Below the pieces are notes generated by a model. That model was not told the origin of the DNA. It did not search any database and saw only the letters and a list, made by a program, of their open reading frames with translations. A program made the position numbers and the translations under genes. From the NCBI GenBank assembly GCA_963708245.1, contig OY970201.1, positions 7,378,001 through 7,442,000 of the forward strand: a DNA stretch of 64,000 bases. Direction: 5' to 3'. This document shows, piece after piece, positions 53,278 to 60,698 of the stretch (the first letter of the stretch is position 1; every line of letters starts with the position of its first letter). Source of the DNA: CAVYXK01 sp963708245. GTDB taxonomy: Bacteria > Pseudomonadota > Alphaproteobacteria > Acetobacterales > Acetobacteraceae.

Positions 53278-53552
53278 TTCAGATAGGTGCGAACGACCTC
53301 GATCAACTCGGCTGCGCCTTGGGCGCGTTCCGGGTCGGGGTCTGTATCGGGATTCACCACGTGATTGCGGATGTGATCTTCCATGACCTCGGCGCTGAGG
53401 CCGGCGACGGCACCACGCAGCGACGCGACCAGCATCAGCACGTCCGCACAGCCGATTTCGGCCTCAAGCCCCCGCTCGACAGCTTCGACCTGCCCTTTGA
53501 TGCGCCGGATGCGGGCAATCAGCTTGGATTTGTTTTTGACCGTGTGTGCCAT
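53274..53552 (-). CDS. dmeR: Metal-responsive repressor DmeR (CsoR/RcnR family)
   Basis: 92 residues, all helical: LIARIRRIKGQVEAVERGLE then IGCADVLMLVASLRGAVAGL with Cys and later HIRNHVV supplying the metal ligands. Such repressors leave DNA when Ni2+ or Co2+ binds. The coupled dmeR-dmeF order matches the known rhizobial operon. Confidence 0.88.
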   Translation of the reverse strand: MAHTVKNKSKLIARIRRIKGQVEAVERGLEAEIGCADVLMLVASLRGAVAGLSAEVMEDHIRNHVVNPDTDPDPERAQGAAELIEVVRTYLK

Positions 53553-53585
53553 GTCCCCTATATAGGGTGGGGGGCTATCCTAAGT
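53553..53585 (-). promoter_or_regulatory. Candidate DmeR operator/promoter
   Basis: On the minus strand GGATAGCCCCCCACCCTATA lies just upstream of dmeR. An ATAG-C-rich-CTAT inverted element of this form is expected for CsoR/RcnR-type repressors. Confidence 0.5.
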
Positions 53586-53591
53586 CAACGT

Positions 53592-54314
53592 TCAGTCGGA
53601 GCACCAGTCTTCGCCGCGCCATGCCTCCCGGCCTTCCTTGGCCACGAACCAGACGATGCCGAGCGAGGTCACAGCATCGATCCACCACGCACCGGTCAGG
53701 CCGTCAGCAATAAGACCAAGCACGATGACTAGAGAAAGCCAGCCGCATGTCACGCTTTCAATGGCGTCGGCGCGCATCGCGCGACTGCCAAGCGCTTCAG
53801 CAACCGCGATCTTTTGGCGCCCGAGAACATACATCACCGGCATCGCGAGCATCGTGACCACGAGCCCCGGCCAGGAGAACGTCTCGCCCGTTTGCGTCCA
53901 GAGCTTCCAAGCGGCGGCGATCACCACATAGCCGGCGAGCGCAAACAGCAGGCCCCCCGCTATGCGGCTCGCTGTGCGCTCCGCGCTCTCGGCGAAAGCT
54001 TGACCGTGACGAAGCTCAACCGTCAGCCGCCAGATCAGAACACCCGCAGAAGCAAGCTCGATCAGGCTGTCGATGCCGAAGGCGAGCAGGCTCACACTTG
54101 CCGCCTGAATGCCGGCCCAGATGGCAACAGCGGCCTCGACCATCATCCAGGCGACGGTCGCATACTCCAATCGGAATGCTCGCCGGATCAGTGCCGGCCG
54201 TTCGGCGTCGATCGCCACGGCAAGAGTTGGCTCGGCCGCGCAGCAGGAGTCCTGGCAGCACCCCGAGGGGCGGTCGGCGGCGGGAAGAGGCCGAAAGGTC
54301 GGTGCGGTGTCCAT
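53592..54314 (-). CDS. Cation transporter, CDF transmembrane type
   Basis: 240 residues. An N-terminal Cys-rich segment (SGCCQDSCCAAEP) probably binds metal, then six helices with LLAFGIDSLIELASAGVLIW and SRAMRADAIESVTCGWLSLV, matching the two CDF metal-site helices but with no cytoplasmic C-terminal domain. It diverges from merR across a perfect operator, so the MerR protein probably controls it. The metal is inferred (Cd, Zn, Co or Pb class). Confidence 0.82.
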   Translation of the reverse strand: MDTAPTFRPLPAADRPSGCCQDSCCAAEPTLAVAIDAERPALIRRAFRLEYATVAWMMVEAAVAIWAGIQAASVSLLAFGIDSLIELASAGVLIWRLTVELRHGQAFAESAERTASRIAGGLLFALAGYVVIAAAWKLWTQTGETFSWPGLVVTMLAMPVMYVLGRQKIAVAEALGSRAMRADAIESVTCGWLSLVIVLGLIADGLTGAWWIDAVTSLGIVWFVAKEGREAWRGEDWCSD

Positions 54315-54352
54315 GCCTTACCTCCACGACTGCGGGAAGGCACACCACATGG

Positions 54353-54373
54353 ACCCTGTAGCTGCTACAGGGT
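54353..54373. promoter_or_regulatory. MerR-family operator, perfect 21-bp palindrome
   Basis: ACCCTGTAGC-T-GCTACAGGGT lies between the divergent transporter and merR starts. It matches the operator type of ZntR/CadR regulators and overlaps the -35 (TTGACC) of the transporter promoter on the minus strand. Confidence 0.88.
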
Positions 54374-54378
54374 CAAGG

Positions 54379-54786
54379 ATGATGACTGGAACATTCAGCA
54401 TCGGCGAGTTGGCACGTGCGACCGGCACCAAGGTTGAGACTATCCGCTACTATGAGCGGATCGGTCTGTTGCCGCCGCCAGCCCGCACTGGCGGCAACTA
54501 TCGGGCTTACGCCCAACCCCACCTTGATCGGTTGAGCTTCATCCGACGTGGCCGCGACCTGGGCTTCTCCCTCGATGATGTGCGTGCGCTACTACGGCTC
54601 TCGGATGATCGGCGGCGGCCTTGCGGCGAGGTCGATCAGATTGCGCGCGGTCACCTGGCCGAGGTGGAACGCAAGCTGGCGGACTTGACCATGCTGCGCG
54701 GTGAACTGCGGCAGCTCATCGACCAGTGCCAGCGCGGCACCGTCGCGGAGTGCCGCATCATCGAGGCACTGGCTCCCCGCGCATAA
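54379..54786 (+). CDS. MerR-family metal-responsive regulator
   Basis: About 135 residues (ATG 54379 or 54382). The winged helix (FSIGELARATGTKVETIRYY, ERIGLLPPPARTGGNYR) is followed by a dimerisation helix and a C-terminal CxxGTVAEC-like metal-binding loop (IDQCQRGTVAECRIIEAL) plus an earlier Cys (RRRPCGEVDQI), as in CadR/ZntR types. It should sense a divalent metal and activate the divergent transporter. Confidence 0.9.
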   Translation: MMTGTFSIGELARATGTKVETIRYYERIGLLPPPARTGGNYRAYAQPHLDRLSFIRRGRDLGFSLDDVRALLRLSDDRRRPCGEVDQIARGHLAEVERKLADLTMLRGELRQLIDQCQRGTVAECRIIEALAPRA

Positions 54787-54906
54787 GTCAACGCTTGTGC
54801 CCTAAAGCCAGTGTCTCGAAATCATTGGGCCATTCAGGTGCGGAAGTCAGGCGCAGCGGTCGATCAATTTGGCAAGTTGGAGCAATGCTCCGATGGACCG
54901 CTTTGG

Positions 54907-56852
54907 GTGTGCGCCGTGAAAGGCGGCGCTTTCCAGTGGGTGCAAGTCCCACCCGGCAACGCTCCAGCCGGAAGCAACCGGAGCAGTCATGGAGGTGACG
55001 AAATGGCTGAAGCCTTCGGTCTAGCGGGTCACGAATTGGTGGCCGCGCGAGTGTGCAGGCCGCAACGCGAGTGAACGCCGAGCAAGCCTCGAAAAGGACG
55101 ATGCGCAGGCCGACCCGACGACCCTTTCGGGGAAGGCTGACACGGCTGGGTGGGATGAGCGAAGAGTACGCCCAGCCGCTGCACCGGGGTAGTGGCGGCA
55201 GCATGTACACAAGGAAAGCGCACGCAACACGGGAAGCCCCAGGGCGCGGTCAGGGATGATCAACCGGACGCCCGCGAGGGACAGGCCGGGCGCCGTGGGG
55301 TGGCGGAGAGGTTCGTAGTACCGCGGAAGCCGGGTAACGCCGGTGGAGGGAAGGGACCTCAGTTCAAGACAGACGCAGGACGTAGTGAGGGACCTGGAGA
55401 TTGGGCAACCTATCAACTCCGAACAGTGTTCAGAAACTGCAGATGGCGTTGCACGCGAAAGCGAAGGCAGAAGCTGGCTATCGCTTCTATGCCCTGTACG
55501 ACAAGATCAGCCGTGAAGACATCTTGGCTCATGCCTATGCCCTGTGCCGCTCCAACAAGGGTGCACCAGGCGTGGACGGTCAGGACTTCGCGGACATCGA
55601 GGCGTATGGGACGCAGCGGTGGCTCGGCGAACTGGCGCTTGCACTCAGGCAGGAGACCTACCGACCGGAACCGATCAGACGCGTGTTTATTGCGAAAGCC
55701 AACGGCAAACTCAGGCCGCTGGGCATCTCGACCGTGCGGGATCGGGTCTGCATGACAGCAGCGATGCTGGTGCTGGAACCGATCTTTGAAGCCGACCTTC
55801 CACCGGAGCAATACGCTTACCGTCCCGGGCGCAACGCCCAACAGGCGGTGATCGAGGTGGAGGAACTGCTGTTCCGTGGCCACCCGGAAGTGGTTGACGC
55901 CGACCTCGCGGACTACTTCGGGAGCATTCCCCATGCCGACCTCTTGAAGTCGGTGGCTCGCCGGATCGTTGATCGGCGTGTGCTGCATCTGATCAGGATG
56001 TGGCTGGACTGCCCCGTGGAAGAAACCGACAAACGAGGGCGGAGGACACGCACGACGGAGGCTCGGGACAAGCGGTGCGGCATCCCGCAAGGCTCACCCA
56101 TCTCACCACTGCTGGCGAATCTCTACATGCGCCGGTTTGTGCTGGGCTGGAAGAAGCTCGGGCTGGAGCGACGCCTCGGCACGCGCATCGTGACTTACGC
56201 CGACGACCTCGTGATCCTGTGCCGGAAGGGCAACGCCGACGAGGCGTTGCGACGACTGCGCGAGATCATGGGCAAGCTGAAGCTCACGGTGAACGAGGAG
56301 AAGACACGTATCTGCAAGGTGCCGGAAGGGGAGTTCGACTTCCTGGGATACACGTTCGGACGGATGTATTCGGCGAGAACCGGCAAGGCCCGCTTGGGTC
56401 AGCGGCCATCAAAGAAGAGCATCAAGCGCATGGTCGACAAAGTCCACGCGCTGACTGACCGATCGGGTACTTGGCAGAAGACCACAGAGCTGGTGGAGCA
56501 GTTGAACCGCGCGTTACGCGGATGGGCCAACTACTTCAGCGTTGGCACTGTCAACAAGGCGTATCGGGCGCTCGACAGCTACACGGCGGTGCGGTTGCGC
56601 CGGTGGTTGCGTTCCAAGCACAAGGTCAGGCGACGCAGGGGCGGGAGCTATCCACCCTCGCACCTCTACGGGCACTTCGGGCTCGTGCGCCTGAGCCGGC
56701 TTGGGCACGACGTGGCGTGGGTGAAGGCGTGATGTCTTGTCCGAGAGCCGGATGCGGGAGATCTGCATGTCCGGTTCGATGAGCGGGGTGTGGAGACGGA
56801 GCCACGGCCGGACCAGTGAGGCACCGCCAAACGAAAGGGGCGGCAACAGATA
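54907..56852 (+). mobile_element. Group II intron with reverse transcriptase
   Basis: The 5' end GTGTGCGCC fits the GUGYG consensus; a conserved GGTGCAAGTCCCACCC follows. The RT gene occupies 55401-56732. Domain V is at 56744-56776 (GAGCCGGATGCGGG ... GCATGTCCGGTTC), and a domain VI-like hairpin CCGCC/GGGCGG near 56826-56843 places the 3' end about 56850. Inserted between merR and the right end of the 5.35-kb unit, 30 bases after the hairpin GGAGCAATGCTCC. Confidence 0.85.
55401..56732 (+). CDS. ltrA: Group II intron reverse transcriptase/maturase
   Basis: 443 residues from TTG/ATG near 55401. RT domains: KGAPGVDGQDFADIEAYGTQ, RPLGISTVRDRVCMTAAMLV, DADLADYFGSIPHADLL, RCGIPQGSPISPLLANLYM and the catalytic VTYADDLVILC (YADD). 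The GIIM maturase domain follows (LNRALRGWANYFSVGTVNKA). No endonuclease domain is evident, as in many bacterial intron proteins. Intact. Confidence 0.95.
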   Translation: MGNLSTPNSVQKLQMALHAKAKAEAGYRFYALYDKISREDILAHAYALCRSNKGAPGVDGQDFADIEAYGTQRWLGELALALRQETYRPEPIRRVFIAKANGKLRPLGISTVRDRVCMTAAMLVLEPIFEADLPPEQYAYRPGRNAQQAVIEVEELLFRGHPEVVDADLADYFGSIPHADLLKSVARRIVDRRVLHLIRMWLDCPVEETDKRGRRTRTTEARDKRCGIPQGSPISPLLANLYMRRFVLGWKKLGLERRLGTRIVTYADDLVILCRKGNADEALRRLREIMGKLKLTVNEEKTRICKVPEGEFDFLGYTFGRMYSARTGKARLGQRPSKKSIKRMVDKVHALTDRSGTWQKTTELVEQLNRALRGWANYFSVGTVNKAYRALDSYTAVRLRRWLRSKHKVRRRRGGSYPPSHLYGHFGLVRLSRLGHDVAWVKA

Positions 56853-57231
56853 TGTTCGACCTACAGCCACCGCGCCACACCTCAACTCTACCGAAACCCG
56901 AGATTCAAACTGAGGCATTACCCTCGGGCAGGCAGCAGTAGGGACGGCGTTTGCCCGCTTGCTGGTGATGCGGCCGCGGGTGCTGCCCGAGGAGCCGACC
57001 TCGGCGTTGGATTCGGAGCTGGTCGGTGAAGTGCGGCGGGTGATCCGCGGGCTGGCTGAAGGGGGGCGCACGATGCTGATCGTGACGCATGAGATGGCGT
57101 TCGCCGCCGAGGTCTCGCGCGATCTTTCTGGCCGCCGGGCGGATCGAGGAACAGGGGCCGCCGGCGAGATTTTTGCCGATCCGACCACGGAACGCTGCCG
57201 CGTGTCTGTGATGCGGCATCTCAATCGCTAG

Positions 57232-57428
57232 CGCGCGCGAGAGACTCCCACCCGCCGTGCTGATGCACGGCGACCCCTCGGGTCGAAGCCCAAGGGCGGG
57301 TTCTCTCCCGCAGAGCGGGGGAGATAAAACATGACATATTCTCATGTGCTAGCTGATAAACGATCCTTTGTGCTTCGTCGGTATGCTGCCCAAATACGTG
57401 GTGTACACCGCATGTCGCGGAGGGTTCG
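57232..57428. repeat. Intergenic repeats upstream of GSRGSVVE copy 2
   Basis: 57251-57289 matches 50852-50888; CTCTCCCGCAGAGCGGGGGAGA at 57303-57324 is a palindrome of the dispersed CTCTCCCGC type. Confidence 0.6.
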
Positions 57429-57656
57429 ATGATCATCCAATCACTGACAAAATATCAGCTATTTCAGTCGCGTCGCCTCACGCTGTTGGCCATGATCGGG
57501 GCATTGGGCGTCGCGTTAGCGGTTGCGCCCGTTCCGGTCGTGACCCGCATTATCGGGACCGCTCCGAGCGCAAGTTCTGCCGGCATCGATACGGCCGGTT
57601 ATAGCCAGGTCCGCGTCCTCGAACCTGGTTCGCGCGGCAGCGTGGTCGAGATTTGA
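57429..57656 (+). CDS. Tiny exported protein, GSRGSVVE family (copy 2)
   Basis: 75 residues from ATG 57429 or shorter from 57492. Hydrophobic helix LLAMIGALGVALAVAPVPVV, then QVRVLEPGSRGSVVEI. It has a longer N-terminus than the other copies and lacks the companion gene; a CTCTCCCGC repeat follows instead. Confidence 0.65.
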   Translation: MIIQSLTKYQLFQSRRLTLLAMIGALGVALAVAPVPVVTRIIGTAPSASSAGIDTAGYSQVRVLEPGSRGSVVEI

Positions 57657-57878
57657 GAGCCACGTCGGTTCGCTTTGCGAATCGACCCCGAATCAAGTCC
57701 GGGGCAGGCTCTCTCCCGCAGAGCGTCGCAGAGCGGGAGAGGTGAGTTGGATCACACATTCCGGGTGGCGAAGATCATAGCTCCGGTGTGACGCACATCG
57801 CTGAAATCGCCTGACTTTTTTCGGATGATCGTCGCGTCGGGAAGAAACCGGCGCGACTATCGGTCCATGGAGGCGGCT
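57657..57878. repeat. CTCTCCCGC repeat plus duplicated cassette leader
   Basis: 57664-57745 is a dispersed repeat (GGTTCGCTTTGCGAATC, CTCTCCCGCAGAG). 57763-57878 repeats the leader found at 50918-51034. Confidence 0.65.
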
Positions 57879-58067
57879 ATGTTGAAAATCGTGCTGGGAG
57901 TGATTGGGGCGCTGGGAATCGGGCTGGCGGCTACGACCCTTCCAGCGGCATCCGGCGTCGCCGGGAGTATCCCGAGCGTCCGTGCGAATCGGATCGATGC
58001 CGCCGCGGCGTACAGCCTCGCCGATGTTCTGCAGCCTGGCTCGCGCGGCAGCGTCGTCGAGGTCTAA
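57879..58067 (+). CDS. Tiny exported protein, GSRGSVVE family (copy 3)
   Basis: 62 residues from the ATG at 57879 after TGGAGGCGG. Helix KIVLGVIGALGIGLAATTLP, then AYSLADVLQPGSRGSVVEV. Same length as copy 1 and with the same leader, so copies 1 and 3 come from one duplication. Confidence 0.7.
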   Translation: MLKIVLGVIGALGIGLAATTLPAASGVAGSIPSVRANRIDAAAAYSLADVLQPGSRGSVVEV

Positions 58068-58100
58068 CTCGTGTGCGGTAAGGCACATGGGAGATTTCCA

Positions 58101-58217
58101 ATGATCGCAACCATGCTGATCGCCGCGCTGGCACTGCTTCTCGCTACCAGCATCGCCGCCTTGGTAGCGCCGCCGGCGCGCGCGCTGACGGCAAACCCGT
58201 TGCCGGGGACATGGTAA
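58101..58217 (+). CDS. Tiny membrane/exported companion protein (copy 2)
   Basis: 38 residues from ATG 58101: MIATMLIAALALLLATSIAA, then PPARALTANPLPGTW. Aligns over its length with the 43-residue protein at 51252 (shared MIA, ALxxxxxxAL, A(L/F)TANP). Lies 33 bases after copy 3. Confidence 0.6.
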   Translation: MIATMLIAALALLLATSIAALVAPPARALTANPLPGTW

Positions 58218-58244
58218 TGGCTGCTGGCGCGGTCCGCGCGACTA

Positions 58245-59172
58245 GGGCGTGTCGTCAATTCCGTTCCGACGGGCTCCCGATTCGTGCCAGTTGTTGAGTC
58301 CGAATTGCAACATCCAGCGATAATCAGCACGAGGCGGCAAAATACCCGATTCCGGCGCGACGCATTCTTCAATTCGTAGGCGGTCAGCTTTGGGAAGCTG
58401 ACCGATGCGCCGCTACGGACTTCGCGACGACCAGTGGGACCGGATCAAGGACCTTTTGCCAGGCCGCAAGGGTTCGGTCGGCGTGACCGCGGCGGACAAC
58501 CGCCTGTTCGTTGAAGCGGTGCTCTATCGCTATCGGGCCGGCATTCCCTGGCGCGATCTGCCGGAACGCTTCGGCGACTGGAAGAACATCCACCGGCGCT
58601 TCAGTCGCTGGGCCAAATCCGGCGTCTGGAAGCGGGTGTTTCAGCACTTGGCCGCCGATGCGGACAACGAATATGCGATGATCGACAGCACCATCGTGCG
58701 TGCCCATCAACACAGTGCCGGCGCCCAAAAAAAGATGCCGAGGACCAGGCGATCGGACGCTCGCGCGGCGGATTGGGCACCAAGATCCACACCATGGTCG
58801 ACGCGCTCGGCAATCCGGTCAGCTTCTTCCTGACCGGTGGTGAGGCTCACGACCTGGTCGGTGCCGACCATCTCTTGCCGGATATGCAGGCCGATGTGTT
58901 GATCGCCGACAAGGCGTTCGACGCCGACGAACGGGTCATCCAGCCGTTGGCTGCCGCGGGCAAAACGGCCGTGATCCCGCCGAAGGCCAATCGGCGGTCC
59001 CCGCGCAATTTCGATCGACACCTCTACAAGGCACGCCACCTGATCGAGAACTTCTTCGCCAAACTCAAGCAATTCCGCGCCATCGCCACCCGTTATGACA
59101 AGACTGCCCGCAACTTTCTTGCCGCCGTCTATCTCACCGCAAGCGCGATTTTATTCAATTGACGACACGCCC
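58245..59172 (+). mobile_element. IS5-family (IS427-like) insertion sequence
   Basis: Inverted ends GGGCGTGTCGTCAATT at 58245-58260 and (complement) 59157-59172, with TA outside both. 928 bases, two overlapping transposase frames joined by a slippery site. Typical of the IS427 group. Confidence 0.88.
58405..59162 (+). CDS. IS5/IS427 transposase made by -1 frameshift (orfA/orfB)
   Basis: orfA (58405-58833) has the N-terminal IS5 region (LRDDQWDRIKDLLPGRKGS) and the first catalytic Asp (YAMIDSTIVRAHQH). orfB (58773-59162) has TKIHTMVDALGNP, ADKAFDADERV and the C-terminal Glu region (ARHLIENFFAKLKQFRAIAT). A AAA AAG at 58729-58735 is a standard -1 slippery heptamer, after which the fused protein continues DAEDQAIGRSRGGLGTKIH. 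About 252 residues fused; both frames intact. Confidence 0.9.
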
Positions 59173-59203
59173 TAAATTCGATAAGGCGGTTCACTGACGC
59201 CGT

Positions 59204-60547
59204 TCAGGAGAGTCGCAACGCCACCCAGCGAGGTCCATCAGGGCCCTGCACCAGCAGCAGCACGTGGTCCCGGTTTTCCGCCCGCTGGCGGGCAATTTCC
59301 TGCTGAATGACATCGGCCGACGCTGCGCCTTGGTCCTGCACGCGCAGGATCACATCCCCGGCGTGCAATTCCTGGTCGGCCGCAGGGCTGCCGGGCGTTA
59401 CGCCGGTGACCAGCAAACCGGTCTGATCCGGAGCGAAGTGATATCGGCTCCGCGCAGCGACATCGAGCGGCGCGAATGCGAGCCCGAGGTCAGGCGGAGT
59501 CACGGCCGGCACGACCGCCTGGGGCGGGGTGGCATGTTCCGGCTGACCCGGGCGCTCCGAGATGGTCACCGTCAGCGTTCGCTGCGAGCTGTTACGCCAA
59601 ACGGTCAGCGGCACCGAGGTGCCGACCTCCTGCGTCGCTACTGCGCGCGAGAGGCTGCGGAAGTCTGGGACCGGTCGATCGCCGAAGCGTAGCACGACAT
59701 CACCACTCTCGAGTCCTGCCTTGGCGGCAGGCCCTTCAGGGACCGGCTCGGCGATGATCGCGCCTTCGGCATGGGGAAGGCCGAGGCCGTCGGCCATCGC
59801 CGGCGTCAAGTCCTGGATGAACGCGCCCAGCCAGCCGCGCCGCACATAGCCTTGCCGTATCAACTGAGAGACGACGAATTGCGCCACGTTGGACGGGATC
59901 GCGAAGCCGATGCCGACCGATCCGCCGTTCGGCGATGGCGAGAACACCACGGAATTGATGCCGACCACCTCGCCCTGGCGGTCGAACATCGGGCCGCCTG
60001 AGTTGCCGTGATTGATCGCCGCATCGGTCTGAATGTAGTCGTCGTATGGGCCTTCCCGCATATCGCGCCCGAGCGCACTGACGACACCGGTGCTAACCGA
60101 GATCCCCATCGAATAGGGGTCGCCGATGACGATGACGGGCTGGCCGATCTGCAGCTTGTCGCTGTTTCCCCATTTGACTGCCGGTAGCGGCGTCTCGGCG
60201 CGGACTTTGAGGACGGCGAGGTCGGTCAGGTCGTCCTCGCCGACCACGGTCGCCGTGAGCACGGTTTTGTCGTGCAGCGTGACAGAGATTTCGGCGGCTC
60301 CGTCGGCGACGTGATTGTTGGTGACGATGAGGCCGGCCGGATCGATGATGAAGCCGGAGCCAGTGAATGTCTCGCGGTGCGGGCCGTCCTTCCCCTGGGT
60401 GATGTGGATGGTGGAGACGGCGACGGTGGCGGCTAGCAGCGGGGCAACGATCTTGGGGGCATCAGCCGCGCAGGAGAGTGGCGCATCGGCTGCTGTGGCG
60501 ACAGCCGGCGTCAGCAGTGCCGCGAGAGCGAGCCAAGCCAGGCGCAT
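59204..60547 (-). CDS. DegP/HtrA-family periplasmic serine protease
   Basis: 447 residues with signal peptide (AWLALAALLTPAVATA). The trypsin-like triad is His in VTNNHVADG, Asp in DLTDLAVLK and Ser in INHGNSGGPMFD; two PDZ domains follow (about residues 235-320 and 355-440), the second starting GLAFAPLDVAARSRYHF. It degrades or holds misfolded envelope proteins. Note HGNSGGP rather than the usual PGNSGGP. Confidence 0.92.
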   Translation of the reverse strand: MRLAWLALAALLTPAVATAADAPLSCAADAPKIVAPLLAATVAVSTIHITQGKDGPHRETFTGSGFIIDPAGLIVTNNHVADGAAEISVTLHDKTVLTATVVGEDDLTDLAVLKVRAETPLPAVKWGNSDKLQIGQPVIVIGDPYSMGISVSTGVVSALGRDMREGPYDDYIQTDAAINHGNSGGPMFDRQGEVVGINSVVFSPSPNGGSVGIGFAIPSNVAQFVVSQLIRQGYVRRGWLGAFIQDLTPAMADGLGLPHAEGAIIAEPVPEGPAAKAGLESGDVVLRFGDRPVPDFRSLSRAVATQEVGTSVPLTVWRNSSQRTLTVTISERPGQPEHATPPQAVVPAVTPPDLGLAFAPLDVAARSRYHFAPDQTGLLVTGVTPGSPAADQELHAGDVILRVQDQGAASADVIQQEIARQRAENRDHVLLLVQGPDGPRWVALRLS

Positions 60548-60698
60548 CGAGGCGGATTCCTCGTTCGAGCGGGCGGATGGTAGCGGAAATCTCGGGATAG
60601 GTGCAGCGGCTATGGGGCGGCACCCTCACCCGTCACGCTGCGCGGCCGACCTCTCCCGCGGACCGGGCGAGGTGGGGTTTTCGCTGCGTTGCGCCCAG
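60548..60698. repeat. Intergenic repeat of ACCCTCACCCG / CGACCTCTCCCGC type
   Basis: 60621-60680 (CACCCTCACCCGTCACGCTG, CGACCTCTCCCGCGGACCGG) belongs to the dispersed repeats also seen at 31.3 kb and 57.7 kb. Confidence 0.55.

Larger units (their letters stand above)
51572..56923. mobile_element. Transposon-like unit carrying metal-efflux genes and two group II introns, no transposase
   Basis: Both ends read inward as GGGTA(G/A)TGCCTCAGTTTGAA and stay similar for about 35 bases; TCGGGC is duplicated outside; and removing the unit rejoins the two halves of an ABC ATPase at its LSGG(Q) motif. In order inside: an ORF-less group II intron, dmeF, dmeR, a cation transporter, merR and an RT-encoding group II intron. 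No transposase or recombinase gene is present. The IS family of the ends is not known to me. Confidence 0.75.
51430..57231 (+). pseudogene. Amino-acid ABC transporter ATPase gene, decayed and split by the 5.35-kb unit
   Basis: Left of the unit, to 51574, the sequence encodes GLADKRDRCPTHLSGG, the approach to the ABC signature. Right of it, from 56924, comes a degenerate QQ(R)VAIARAL equivalent, then LVMRPRVLPEEPTSALDSEL (Walker B), EGGRTMLIVTHEMAFAAEVS (H-loop) and EIFADPTTERC. This is the order of HisP/GlnQ-type ATPases. Both halves also carry frameshifts, and the N-terminal Walker A part is not found, so the gene was already decaying or has decayed since. Confidence 0.75.
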
